NCBI RefSeq assembly: GCF_003345295.1
Contig: NZ_CP031055.1
Location: forward strand, 992,001 to 1,056,000
Origin: Vibrio splendidus
Lineage (GTDB): Bacteria > Pseudomonadota > Gammaproteobacteria > Enterobacterales > Vibrionaceae
DNA length: 64,000 nucleotides
Reading direction: 5' to 3'
In this document: positions 1 through 8,814 of the stretch, in pieces
Layout: each line of letters opens with the position of its first letter
How positions within the stretch are numbered: position 1 is the first letter of the stretch
Notes under the pieces: model-generated
Databases searched by the model: none
Told to the model about the DNA's origin: nothing
Seen by the model: only the letters and a program-made list of their open reading frames with translations
Made by a program: the position numbers and the translations under genes

Positions 1-567
1 ATGGGACAATCGGGCGTTCAAGGTTTGGCTGCGCTTTCAGTCATGACGCCGGTTGAATCTATTTCATTGAGTTTATTGATTGGTCTGTCTAATGCAGCAG
101 CTGTTTTGGTGGGTAACCAACTTGGCGCGAAGAACAATGAAGCGGTTTATTATCAAGCATTAGGCTTAACGATTCTGTGTTTCTTAACCAGTATTGTTGT
201 GGCGATTTTTCTCTATTTCGTCCAAATGCCAATATTGAATGCGTTCAGTGCGTTGACTGAAGAGACCAGAGCCCTCTCTGAGAAATTCATTCTAATTCTC
301 AGCGTGGGTATTATTATTCGCTCGGTGCCGTTGACTGTGATCGTTGGTGTGTTGAGAGCGGGTGGTGATGTGAAGTTCTGTCTCTATCAAGATTTGATTG
401 CTCAGTGGGTGATTGGTATTCCACTGGCTGCGATTGCGGCTATCTATTTAAAGTTTCCACCTGAGTGGGTGTATTTGCTTTTCCTCACCGAAGAAGTGAT
501 TAAGTGGGGTGGGTCGCTCTATCGCATGAAAACAAGAAAATGGATCAAAAACTTGATAGGAAGTTGA
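1..567 (+). CDS. MATE family multidrug/Na+ efflux pump, C-terminal part (cut by window edge)
   Basis: This is the C-terminal 188 residues of a multidrug and toxic compound extrusion antiporter, an inner-membrane pump that expels drugs in exchange for Na+ or H+. Five or six hydrophobic segments are visible, with the family-typical stretch GLSNAAAVLVGNQLGA near residue 28 and the polar end after the last helix (KTRKWIKNL). MATE proteins have about 450 residues and 12 helices, so more than half lies to the left of the window; the in-frame ATG at base 1 is therefore probably an internal Met. The substrate cannot be told from this part. Confidence 0.85.
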   Translation: MGQSGVQGLAALSVMTPVESISLSLLIGLSNAAAVLVGNQLGAKNNEAVYYQALGLTILCFLTSIVVAIFLYFVQMPILNAFSALTEETRALSEKFILILSVGIIIRSVPLTVIVGVLRAGGDVKFCLYQDLIAQWVIGIPLAAIAAIYLKFPPEWVYLLFLTEEVIKWGGSLYRMKTRKWIKNLIGS

Positions 568-689
568 AGTAGGGCGCATCGATCACATCACTTTATCGTT
601 GGTGTGTGATCTATCTTTCAAAATACTTCCTCCTAACAGGGAATTAGTGTAGATTCTCCTTCCAAATTCTAACTAATGTGAGCTGTTTA

Positions 690-1361
690 ATGTTAAAGCT
701 GTCAGACCTATGTAAAGGCTATGTCGACGGGGGGGAATTTCACCCTGTTTTGCAAGGTGCTGAACTAACATTAAACCAAGGTGACCAGCTTGCACTAATG
801 GGCGAAAGTGGCTCAGGTAAAAGTACATTACTGAATCTTATCGCGGGTTTAGACCTAGTAGACTCTGGCGAAATTGCTTTCCCAAACTTCAATATGCACG
901 ATTCGACAGAACGTAATCGCACCGCATATCGCCGAAATAATATTGGTCACATCTTCCAGCAATTCAACCTACTTCCAACGCTTAATATTGCTGACAATAT
1001 TCGTTTTTGTCGCCAGTTAAAAGGCTTGCCTGAAGACAAAGGCCTCTGGAGACAGATTCTTTCTGCTTTAGACCTTATGCCTTTACTTGGACGTTACCCT
1101 GAAGAAGCGTCTGGTGGTCAACAACAACGCGCAGCGATTGCTCGTGCTCTGTACATGGAACCTAAAATTCTGTTAGCCGATGAACCGACGGGAAGTTTAG
1201 ATGAGCGTAATGCAGAAGCGGTAATGCGTTTGCTGACCTCTTTGGCTCGCCAATTAGAATGCACTTTGTTGTTGGTGACACACAGTGAAAAAGTAGCACA
1301 GCACATGGACGGCAGAATCCGCCTACAAGGAGGGCAACTGCATGTTATGGCCCGTAGTTAA
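690..1361 (+). CDS. ABC transporter ATP-binding protein (LolD/YbbA/AttE type)
   Basis: A 223-residue ABC ATPase that would energise the permease encoded next to it. Walker A is GESGSGKST, the signature is SGGQQQR (preceded by A rather than the canonical L), and Walker B is ILLADEPTGSLD, followed by the switch His in LLLVTHS. The DEPTGSLD form is typical of the LolD/MacB/FtsE group, which drives mechanical work on periplasmic substrates rather than ordinary transport. I start at ATG 690; a GTG at 678 is also in frame. The gene overlaps the permease by 20 bases, so the two are translationally coupled. Vibrio annotations often call this gene attE; the substrate is unknown. Confidence 0.85.
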   Translation: MLKLSDLCKGYVDGGEFHPVLQGAELTLNQGDQLALMGESGSGKSTLLNLIAGLDLVDSGEIAFPNFNMHDSTERNRTAYRRNNIGHIFQQFNLLPTLNIADNIRFCRQLKGLPEDKGLWRQILSALDLMPLLGRYPEEASGGQQQRAAIARALYMEPKILLADEPTGSLDERNAEAVMRLLTSLARQLECTLLLVTHSEKVAQHMDGRIRLQGGQLHVMARS

Positions 1362-3795
1362 GGCACTACTCGGTCACTATCGACGCTACCCACTTCAGAT
1401 TATTTTGGTATGGCTTGGTTTAACCCTTGGCGTATCACTTTTGGTTGGTGTTACTGCTATCAACCAACACGCCAAGCAAAGCTATGCGCATGGCGAAAAA
1501 CTCTTTTCGAATCCTCTTCCTTATCGTATTCGACCAAAACACAACGCCAATAAAATCCCGCAAGGTTTTTATATCCAGCTTCGCCGTGAAGGCTTTCAAC
1601 AGTGCTCTCCTTTTGACCACCATCGTATCACTGATGAAAATGGCGCGAACTTTATGCTTATTGGCATCGATCCTGTGTCTATGCTTCAGCTTCAGCCGGG
1701 TGTTGCGTTAAAAGATCTCACTACGTTAAACCTTATGAAGCCGCCATACCCAATCCTTGTGAGTGATGATCTCGCAGAACACATGGAATGGAATAACGGT
1801 GACTACATTCCTCTCATGGATGGTTCTGAGCTTGGTCCTATCGCTGTTGATCAAAAAAACCTGATTGATGGTACAAGGCTGATTGCAGATATCTCTTTGC
1901 TCAGAATGCTCAAACGCAGTGCTGGGCTGTCTGTGATTGCGTGTTCAGATATGTCACCTGAGAAGTTTGAGCGTCTTAAAAACATGCTGCCTAATGGTTT
2001 GACGATCTCTCGCAGCTCTAAAGCTGAGCTTGAGTCGCTGACCAGCGCGTTTCACTTAAATCTAAAAGCGATGGGTATGCTGTCGTTTGTGGTTGGCTTA
2101 TTCATTTTCTATCAAGCGATGTCGCTGTCGTTTATTCAGCGCCAACCGTTAGTTGGAATCTTAAGGCAGACGGGTGTGTCGGGTTGGCAACTGGCTAAAG
2201 CGCTTTGTTTAGAATTACTGTTATTGGTGGTATTGAGCTGGATCTGCGGCAATGTATTCGGTGTCATGTTGGCAAACCAACTGTTACCAGCGGTATCTTC
2301 AAGTTTAGGTGACTTATATGACGCCAACGTTGGATTAACTATCGACTGGAATTGGCGATGGAGCGGTTACAGCTTATTAATGGCATTGCTTGGTGCATTC
2401 CTAGCGTGTGCTTGGCCATTGGTTCGTCTGCTTCGTTCACAACCGATTCGTTTGACCTCTCGTTTATCTTTGATGCGCTTTGCTGGTACTGAATTCACTT
2501 GGCAGGCTTTGATTGGTTGTGGTTTCTTGGTTGCAGCTGTTGCTGTGTATCAAGCTCCTCAGACTCAAGAAACGGGTTTTGCGATTATCGCGCTGATGCT
2601 TGTTAGTGTGGCTCTGTTTACGCCGTTCTTGATGTGGAAGTTATTTAACAGCCTGTCTTATTCATTACGTTGGGTTCGTGCTCGTTGGTTCTTCGCGGAT
2701 GCCGCTTCAAGCATGAGTTACCGTGGTGTGGCGACAATGGCGTTTATGTTGGCGCTAACCGCGAATATTGGTGTAGAAACCATGGTCGGTAGCTTTAGAG
2801 ATACCACAGATAAATGGTTAACACAGCGCTTGGCGGCAGACCTTTACATCTACCCAACCAACAATGGTGCTGCTCGTATGAGTAACTGGCTGTCAGAACA
2901 ACCTGAAGTGGATTCTGTTTGGTGGCGTTGGGAGAAAGATGTTGCATCTCCAGTTGGCAGCATTCAAGTGGTCAGTACAGGCCCTTCTGAAGGTGAGCTA
3001 GAAGCGCTGACGATCAAATTAGGTATTCCTAATTACTGGTATCACTTACATCACTCTAAAGGTGTATTGATCAGCGAATCAATGTCTCTCAAGTTGGGTA
3101 TTCGCCCTGGTGACTACATTGATCTCTATGACAATCTTGGCTCTGGTTGGCAGGTTGTCGGTGTGTATTACGATTACGGTAACCCTTACCATCAAGTCAT
3201 GATGTCGCATCGAAACTGGCTGTATGGATTTGCAGGGCGGGGCAATGTGGGCCTTGGCGTAATACTCAAAGATGATGTGAATTCAGTAGGGCTTCGAAGC
3301 CGCTTAGAAAGCGTGTTCAGGCTTGGCTCGGAGCGTATTTTCGATAACAACAATATTCACAGCCAAGCGATGCGTGTGTTCGATAGAACGTTCGCGATTG
3401 CAGATACATTGGGCAACATCACATTAGTCATTGCAGTCTTCGGCATCTTCTTCGCAACGGTTGCGGGTGAAGTGTCTCGACAAAGGCATATTTCGTTACA
3501 GCGCTGTTTAGGTGTCTCAGCGAAAGAACTGATTCTGACCGGTAGCTTACAACTGTTTGTGTTCGGGCTTATTTCCTCCTTAATTGCTATTCCGCTCGGC
3601 TTAGCGTTGGCTAGTTTGATCGTCGATATCGTGATCAAGCAGTCTTTTGGGTGGTCACTCGAGTTGCAAGTGATTCCCTGGGACTATTTACAGACATTTG
3701 CGTGGGCTATGGCAGCATTGATGTTAGCTGGTGCTCTGCCAGTGATGAGAATGATTCGGAACACCCCGATGAAATCACTGAGGGATGCGCTTTAA
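1342..3795 (+). CDS. FtsX-like ABC permease, 817 aa (AttF/AttG-like)
   Basis: Large inner-membrane permease partnered with the ATPase upstream. A first membrane helix (about residues 16-38) is followed by a long periplasmic region, a cluster of helices near 240-380, a second helix group near 390-445, a second periplasmic region, and a terminal FtsX-type helix group (about 690-810). Such double FtsX/MacB-type permeases resemble E. coli YbbP. The start ATG 1342 has an excellent Shine-Dalgarno, AGGAGG at 1328-1333, inside the ATPase gene. The stop at 3793-3795 abuts the next gene. It probably works as a mechanotransmission device moving a lipoprotein or lipid; the real substrate is not known. 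Confidence 0.8.
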   Translation: MLWPVVKALLGHYRRYPLQIILVWLGLTLGVSLLVGVTAINQHAKQSYAHGEKLFSNPLPYRIRPKHNANKIPQGFYIQLRREGFQQCSPFDHHRITDENGANFMLIGIDPVSMLQLQPGVALKDLTTLNLMKPPYPILVSDDLAEHMEWNNGDYIPLMDGSELGPIAVDQKNLIDGTRLIADISLLRMLKRSAGLSVIACSDMSPEKFERLKNMLPNGLTISRSSKAELESLTSAFHLNLKAMGMLSFVVGLFIFYQAMSLSFIQRQPLVGILRQTGVSGWQLAKALCLELLLLVVLSWICGNVFGVMLANQLLPAVSSSLGDLYDANVGLTIDWNWRWSGYSLLMALLGAFLACAWPLVRLLRSQPIRLTSRLSLMRFAGTEFTWQALIGCGFLVAAVAVYQAPQTQETGFAIIALMLVSVALFTPFLMWKLFNSLSYSLRWVRARWFFADAASSMSYRGVATMAFMLALTANIGVETMVGSFRDTTDKWLTQRLAADLYIYPTNNGAARMSNWLSEQPEVDSVWWRWEKDVASPVGSIQVVSTGPSEGELEALTIKLGIPNYWYHLHHSKGVLISESMSLKLGIRPGDYIDLYDNLGSGWQVVGVYYDYGNPYHQVMMSHRNWLYGFAGRGNVGLGVILKDDVNSVGLRSRLESVFRLGSERIFDNNNIHSQAMRVFDRTFAIADTLGNITLVIAVFGIFFATVAGEVSRQRHISLQRCLGVSAKELILTGSLQLFVFGLISSLIAIPLGLALASLIVDIVIKQSFGWSLELQVIPWDYLQTFAWAMAALMLAGALPVMRMIRNTPMKSLRDAL

Positions 3796-3796
3796 T

Positions 3797-4933
3797 ATGC
3801 TTCAACGAAATGGCTCAACGAAATTCAGACACCGATTTGTCTCCTCTCTATTATTGATCGGTTTCTTTGGCACCATTTTAGGTGTCTGGGCGTACTACTC
3901 TTACTTTGTTGATGTTGGTGAGAAAGGCGTGAACGAGGTCAATTCAGTGCTTGTAAGCGAGCACTTTAATGTATTCGAGCCTGTGTTACCTGACCGCAGT
4001 GTTTCGTTACCTCGAGACTTCCAATTCCACCCAGAATTTCAACACGAGTGGTGGCATTACTTTGCTTCTCTAAAAGGGGATGATGGTAAAAAGTACTCGG
4101 TTCAATGGAGCTTCTTCCGAATAGCGACTGACGAACGCGAGACGCCGGGGTGGCAAAGCCCACAGGTCTATATTTCAAATGTCGTGATCTCTTCTGATTC
4201 TAAGATTTGGAAAGAGCAACGCTTAGCGCGTGGCGGTATTGGCCAAGCGGGAATGACCAGTCGTCCATTTAGAATTTGGATTGATAACTGGAACTGGCGC
4301 GCCCTTGGCAACACACCATTTCCTGGTCGCCTTCAAGTGAAAACGGATACGTTTGGTCTTGAACTCGACACCATTGCGAAAGGGCCATATGTGCTCAACG
4401 GCGATAATGGTTACCAGAAAAAGCACGATTTATTGCCTGTCGCGTCTTATAACTTCAGCGCTCCATTTTTATCCCTAAGCGGTGTATTGAATCTGGACGG
4501 CGTTACCAAGGAAGTAGAAGGCACGGCTTGGGTGCATAAAGAGTGGGGCAGTGGCTTGCTCGGAGTGGGTCAACAAGGCTGGGATTGGTTCGTGTTTAAT
4601 CTCGATGATGGTACAGCGTTGAGCATTAACCGTTACCGCCATAATCAACAACTGCCTTATGTTTTTGGAACATTGGCCACTCGTTCGGGCAAGGTGTATC
4701 AGTTAACGGACTCCGATATTTCTATCAAGCCTTTACAGAATACGACGCTACAGAATGGTAGAAGAATGCCGCTCCAATGGATTATTAACGTGCCACAGCA
4801 CAATATTAACCTCACGACACGCATTAAACGCCGAGATATGTGGTTGCCATTTGTCATACCATATTGGGAAGGGCCAATTATGGCGAGCGGAAGTCATGAA
4901 GCGACAGGCTTTATGCAGTTAACTGGTTACTAA
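3797..4933 (+). CDS. Membrane-anchored lipocalin-like protein (AttH/CrtC-like)
   Basis: A 378-residue protein with one N-terminal hydrophobic segment (about residues 14-35, an uncleaved anchor or signal peptide) and a periplasmic region of the AttH/carotenoid 1,2-hydratase lipocalin-like fold, recognisable by HPEFQHEWWHYFASL and by VHKEWGSGLLG further on. It is third in an operon with the ABC ATPase and FtsX permease, an arrangement called AttEFGH in Vibrio annotations. The role in Vibrio is not established; carotenoid hydration is unlikely since no carotenoid genes are nearby. ATG 3785 is also possible, but GAGGG at 3780-3784 is then too close, so 3797 is preferred. Confidence 0.75.
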   Translation: MLQRNGSTKFRHRFVSSLLLIGFFGTILGVWAYYSYFVDVGEKGVNEVNSVLVSEHFNVFEPVLPDRSVSLPRDFQFHPEFQHEWWHYFASLKGDDGKKYSVQWSFFRIATDERETPGWQSPQVYISNVVISSDSKIWKEQRLARGGIGQAGMTSRPFRIWIDNWNWRALGNTPFPGRLQVKTDTFGLELDTIAKGPYVLNGDNGYQKKHDLLPVASYNFSAPFLSLSGVLNLDGVTKEVEGTAWVHKEWGSGLLGVGQQGWDWFVFNLDDGTALSINRYRHNQQLPYVFGTLATRSGKVYQLTDSDISIKPLQNTTLQNGRRMPLQWIINVPQHNINLTTRIKRRDMWLPFVIPYWEGPIMASGSHEATGFMQLTGY

Positions 4934-4941
4934 AAACACCT

Positions 4942-4968
4942 AAGGCTATCATTTGATAGCCTTTTTTG
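4942..4968 (+). terminator. Rho-independent terminator of the AttEFGH-like operon
   Basis: A perfect 9-bp stem (4942-4950 with 4955-4963), 4-base loop, followed by a T run. It lies 9 bases after the lipocalin-like gene and closes that operon before nhaA. Confidence 0.92.
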
Positions 4969-5206
4969 TGCTCATGATTTTTGTGAGCCCCTGATTAATT
5001 GTGCATACAGCCTTTGTGATCTCATCTATACTTATTTTATGGTGCATAACAACATTATGGAATATACGACGTATTGTTTAGTATTTGTAGGAAAAACCGA
5101 AGTTAAACATCCGAAGAAGTGATTATCTATCGATTACGCTTGGATATAAACTCATGGTTATTCTTTGTTATTCGTTTATTTAAATAATAAATATAAGGGC
5201 GAAATC

Positions 5207-6370
5207 ATGACCGACGTCATCCGTGACTTCTTTAAAATGGAATCTGCTGGCGGCATCATACTAGTCATCGCTGCGGCGATCGCAATGTTTGTAGCAAACT
5301 CACCACTGAACGAAATGTACCAAGGCGTATTGCATAGTTACGTTCTTGGTATGTCTGTGTCTCACTGGATTAACGATGGCTTAATGGCTGTCTTCTTCCT
5401 TCTAATCGGCTTAGAAGTTAAGCGTGAACTTTTAGAAGGCGCATTAAAGTCTAAAGAGACAGCAATCTTCCCAGCTATTGCAGCTGTGGGTGGTATGCTA
5501 GCTCCTGCACTTATTTACGTGCTATTCAATTCAAGTAACCCTGAAGCGCTTCAGGGCTGGGCTATTCCAGCAGCAACAGATATCGCATTCGCATTGGGTA
5601 TCATGGCTCTTCTTGGTAACCGAGTGCCGGTAAGCTTGAAGGTATTCTTACTAGCATTAGCAATTATCGATGACTTAGGTGTTGTTGTTATCATTGCATT
5701 GTTCTACTCAGGCGATCTATCGACGCTTGCACTAACGGTTGGCTTCATCGCAACGGGTGTGTTGTTCATGCTAAACAACAAGCATGTGACTAAGCTAAGT
5801 ATTTACCTCATTGTCGGTGCAATTCTGTGGTTCGCAGTATTGAAGTCTGGTGTTCATGCAACATTGGCTGGTGTAGTTATAGGTTTTGCTATCCCACTGA
5901 AAGGCAATAAAGGGGAGCGTTCTCCACTGAAACATCTAGAACATGCTCTGCACCCATACGTCGCTTTTGCAATTTTGCCAATCTTCGCATTTGCAAACGC
6001 AGGTATCTCACTTGAAGGCATCTCAATTTCAAACCTTACAGGCATGTTACCGCTTGGTATCGCTATGGGTCTATTGGTTGGTAAGCCGCTAGGTATCTTC
6101 CTATTCAGCTGGGGCGCAGTGAAAACGGGTGTAGCTAAACTTCCTGAAGGTGTGAATTTCATGAACATCTTCGCGGTATCTGTGTTGTGTGGTATTGGCT
6201 TTACGATGTCTATCTTTATTTCATCACTAGCATTTGGTCCAACGAACGCAGACTTTGATACGCTCGCTCGATTAGGTATCCTGATGGGATCAACGACTGC
6301 AGCTATCTTAGGTTACTGCCTGCTAAGTATTTCTCTACCGAAGACTAAGCAACAAGAAGTAAAGCTATAA
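5207..6370 (+). CDS. nhaA: Na+/H+ antiporter NhaA
   Basis: Inner-membrane antiporter that exports Na+ (and Li+) in exchange for protons, giving salt and alkaline pH tolerance. The 387 residues match the E. coli protein in length. The N-terminus FKMESAGGIILVIAAAIAM, the unwound-helix motif ATDIAFALGIMALLG (Asp125) and the ion-binding pair IIDDLGVV (Asp155/Asp156, equivalent to E. coli Asp163/164) are all present. ATG 5207 is chosen because AAGGG lies about 8 bases upstream and the following residues match the family N-terminus; an in-frame TTG at 5165 would only add an AT-rich tail. It is transcribed alone. Confidence 0.95.
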   Translation: MTDVIRDFFKMESAGGIILVIAAAIAMFVANSPLNEMYQGVLHSYVLGMSVSHWINDGLMAVFFLLIGLEVKRELLEGALKSKETAIFPAIAAVGGMLAPALIYVLFNSSNPEALQGWAIPAATDIAFALGIMALLGNRVPVSLKVFLLALAIIDDLGVVVIIALFYSGDLSTLALTVGFIATGVLFMLNNKHVTKLSIYLIVGAILWFAVLKSGVHATLAGVVIGFAIPLKGNKGERSPLKHLEHALHPYVAFAILPIFAFANAGISLEGISISNLTGMLPLGIAMGLLVGKPLGIFLFSWGAVKTGVAKLPEGVNFMNIFAVSVLCGIGFTMSIFISSLAFGPTNADFDTLARLGILMGSTTAAILGYCLLSISLPKTKQQEVKL

Positions 6371-6424
6371 TTGGTAAGTAAAACTATATTCGGTAGTAGG
6401 TTCACTTGATAGCGAGCCTACTCA

Positions 6425-6462
6425 CTGAGTAACAAGTCAACTCCTGAGTAGCAAGAAGAGTC
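6425..6462. repeat. Degenerate 19-bp direct repeat downstream of nhaA
   Basis: Two units beginning CTGAGTA (6425-6443 and 6444-6462) share about 14 of 19 positions; related GAGTC fragments follow. The repeat lies between nhaA and the converging OmpA-like gene. No function is evident. Confidence 0.5.
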
Positions 6463-6502
6463 ACAGAGTCATCCCTTGACTCATGTGACAACAAAGAACA
6501 AA

Positions 6503-6534
6503 AAAGCCGTGATGGGCAACCCCATCACGGCTTT
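6503..6534 (-). terminator. Terminator between convergent nhaA and ompA-like gene
   Basis: A perfect 14-bp stem (6503-6516 with 6521-6534) and CAAC loop. On the minus strand it is followed by a T run (A run at 6500-6505 on the plus strand), so it mainly ends the tolC/ompA-like transcript; on the plus strand the T tract is short but the hairpin may also stop nhaA read-through. Confidence 0.88.
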
Positions 6535-6600
6535 CTTGATCTTGCTGTTAAGCTGTCTTTGTAAGATAACCCGTCTTATAGCTTTAGTGACGATGTCACG

Positions 6601-7209
6601 TTATTTTTCTAGCGTGGTAAAAATGGTCCACTCTTCAACGATTTGTTCACTTAACCCAACCACGGTTGCCGTTACCTTACGGTTTAGTGCATGAGAAGTA
6701 GCATCATCCCCCTCGTTTTCTAGGCGTTCTTCACCATAACCGACAATTCTCACTCGATCTGGCTCTACACCATTCGACAGTAACTCATCTTGAACATTGT
6801 TCGCTCGTTTTTTTGATAAATCTAAGTTGTATTCGTTGGAACCCACTTTACTCGCGTAACCTTGTATTTCAATCGACGCACTTTTGTAAGTCTCAAGGAA
6901 TTCAGCCATCGTGCTGATTTGATCAGAAAATATTGGGTTCACTTCAAATGAGTCATGAGCAAAGAGTATTTTTAACTGTCTGACTTCTTCTGCTCGAATC
7001 GTTTCACCACAGCCGTCATTGTCGACTTGTGACGCTTCAGGCGTTCCTGGGCAGGTGTCTCGAGCGTTTACCACACCATCATTGTCGTCGTCTTGCAGGT
7101 CTGCAATCTGTTCTGCTTCAGGTGTCTCGATGTAAGCCTCTTCCTGTTGGCTAGAACAGGCAAATAAAGTCATCGTTAATACGGGAAGTAATAAGTAAGT
7201 TACTTTCAT
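6601..7209 (-). CDS. OmpA-like peptidoglycan-binding outer-membrane lipoprotein
   Basis: A 202-residue lipoprotein. The signal peptide MKVTYLLLPVLTMTLFACSS ends in a lipobox with Cys17. After an acidic linker comes a thrombospondin type 3-like Ca2+ loop (DDDNDGVVNARDTCPGT), then a C-terminal OmpA domain (about residues 75-190) with IEIQGYASKVGSNEYN and LSKKRANNV that bind peptidoglycan. It overlaps the tolC stop (TAATGATG), so both are one operon; ATG 7212 is the alternative start and GGAG lies just upstream. Next to a LapA-like adhesin it may brace the type I exporter to the cell wall; that role is inference. Confidence 0.85.
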   Translation of the reverse strand: MKVTYLLLPVLTMTLFACSSQQEEAYIETPEAEQIADLQDDDNDGVVNARDTCPGTPEASQVDNDGCGETIRAEEVRQLKILFAHDSFEVNPIFSDQISTMAEFLETYKSASIEIQGYASKVGSNEYNLDLSKKRANNVQDELLSNGVEPDRVRIVGYGEERLENEGDDATSHALNRKVTATVVGLSEQIVEEWTIFTTLEK

Positions 7210-7211
7210 CA

Positions 7212-8519
7212 TTAATACTCCATAGCCGTTGTCCACTCTTCTGGAATATCAACCAGTAGAGCATTCAATAAAGAACCTGTTGCGTTCATTACACGGTATT
7301 TAGCGTACTGTTCAGAGTAATGGGCATCTAGATAATCTTTGCGGGCTTCAAATAGTTCGTTCTCAGTGTTGAGCAAGTCAAGCAGAGTTCGTTTGCCTAT
7401 TCGGTATTGTTTTTCATATGCGATAACGGTTTCCGAAGCTGAATCAACATGATCAGATAGGAAGTTCTTTTGTTGTAGCGTGAGATCTAAGGCGCTCCAT
7501 GAAAGGCGAAGGCCTTCTTCCACTTGGCGATAAGCACGATCTCTCAGATCTTTTGCCTTGTTTAATTGGTAAGCAGCAGCTTCAGAATTAGCACTGTCAG
7601 TTCCACCGTTGTACAAGTTATATCGCATTCTCAGCATCGCGAGCGTTTCTTGACTTGAGCCTTCATCGCCACCTGCATCGTCACGCCATGACTGTGATGC
7701 TTCAATGGAGAAGGTAGGGTAGTTCACGCCTTTCGATTGTTTGTATTGGAAGTGCGCAGCGTCAACATCAGCTGCCGCGATTTTGATCACGGGGTGTTTG
7801 TCTAAGGCATCAACAATGGCGTCCGTTAACGACAAAGGAATTCTAGAAATATCAGCTCTTGGGTAAATTAAACCTAGGGGTTCTTGACCTACCACACGTC
7901 TAAATTGGGTATGTGTATCGATCAAATTATTCTGTGCAGCCAATAAGTTACCATGAGCTTTTGCAATCCTAGCTTCTACTTGCGACACATCCGCTGTTGA
8001 ACCTATACCAGAATTAGCTCGTTTCTTAATATCTTTATAGATTTTTTTGTGTATTGAAAGGTTGCTTTCTGACAGTGCCAACACCTCAGTGGCTTTCACC
8101 GCGTCTAGATAGATTTGTGTCACCTCCAGCGCTTTGTCTTCGGCATCTGCGATCAATTGTAGACGAACCGACTCGGCTTCTGCGGCGGTACGATCAATGT
8201 CGTATAGAGTCGCGGAACCATCCCACAGCAACTGCGTGAGGGAAATCGTCGCTTCCTTTCTTGTTAGATCGGTATCGGGGCCGTTATTTGGTGCAGGATT
8301 TATGCCTTCGTAACCAATACCAGCATCAAGGTCGATACTCGGCTTGTACGCTCCTCCAGATGCATCATTACGTTTTTTCACGCTCGCATATTCGTTGAAG
8401 ATGCTTTTTATCTCTGGATTCGTTGCCAAGGTAATAGCGACAGACTGTTCTAGAGTTTGAGCGGTGAGTGGTGGTGCAGCAACTAAGCAACACATGATGG
8501 ATAATTTAAACAATTTCAA
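7212..8519 (-). CDS. TolC family outer-membrane channel (LapE/AggA-like)
   Basis: A 435-residue outer-membrane efflux protein forming the exit duct of a type I secretion system. A signal peptide ending near PPLTAQ precedes two repeated OEP domains with coiled-coil character (for example ATEVLALSESNLSIHKKIYK and NLYNGGTDSANSEAAAYQLN). The start is a TTG at 8519 with AGGAGAG seven bases upstream; an ATG nine codons later would truncate the signal peptide. It is divergent from the LapA-like adhesin and co-transcribed with the OmpA-like lipoprotein, which suggests that it exports the adhesin. The matching ABC transporter and membrane-fusion protein are not in this window. Confidence 0.87.
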   Translation of the reverse strand: MKLFKLSIMCCLVAAPPLTAQTLEQSVAITLATNPEIKSIFNEYASVKKRNDASGGAYKPSIDLDAGIGYEGINPAPNNGPDTDLTRKEATISLTQLLWDGSATLYDIDRTAAEAESVRLQLIADAEDKALEVTQIYLDAVKATEVLALSESNLSIHKKIYKDIKKRANSGIGSTADVSQVEARIAKAHGNLLAAQNNLIDTHTQFRRVVGQEPLGLIYPRADISRIPLSLTDAIVDALDKHPVIKIAAADVDAAHFQYKQSKGVNYPTFSIEASQSWRDDAGGDEGSSQETLAMLRMRYNLYNGGTDSANSEAAAYQLNKAKDLRDRAYRQVEEGLRLSWSALDLTLQQKNFLSDHVDSASETVIAYEKQYRIGKRTLLDLLNTENELFEARKDYLDAHYSEQYAKYRVMNATGSLLNALLVDIPEEWTTAMEY

Positions 8520-8712
8520 AGTAGCTCTCCTTCTACTTTCAATGTCTCATCCGTTTCCCAACCTACGTTTCCCGTTAGATTGAGAGAAGGGTATTAAACG
8601 AAGCTTAGGACATTTGCAAAAAAATGCGAAGTTTGTTGGTTTTTTTTTGAATGTAAGTCGCTATTGCTATTGACTAATTTGAAAATCGCCAGATTTACAC
8701 GCTTCTAATGAG

Positions 8713-8741
8713 TTGATTATCAATAGTGGCACTACTAAATT
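8713..8741 (+). promoter_or_regulatory. Candidate sigma70 promoter of the adhesin gene
   Basis: TTGATT (8713-8718), 17-base spacer, TAAATT (8736-8741). It would give a leader of about 65 bases before the adhesin ATG. It sits in the 295-base gap between the divergent tolC and adhesin genes; no other clear element was seen in that gap. Confidence 0.5.
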
Positions 8742-8814
8742 TAGTGTAGGAAATAGCCACAGCGCAGAGTGGGATTGAATCCGCGTTTGGCATGTTCTGG
8801 GCAGAAGTGGGAAT

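Noticed and set aside
605..620. CRP-like TGTGA-TCTATC-TTTCA before the ABC gene
   Set aside because: Left half fits but the right half has two mismatches; too weak to call.
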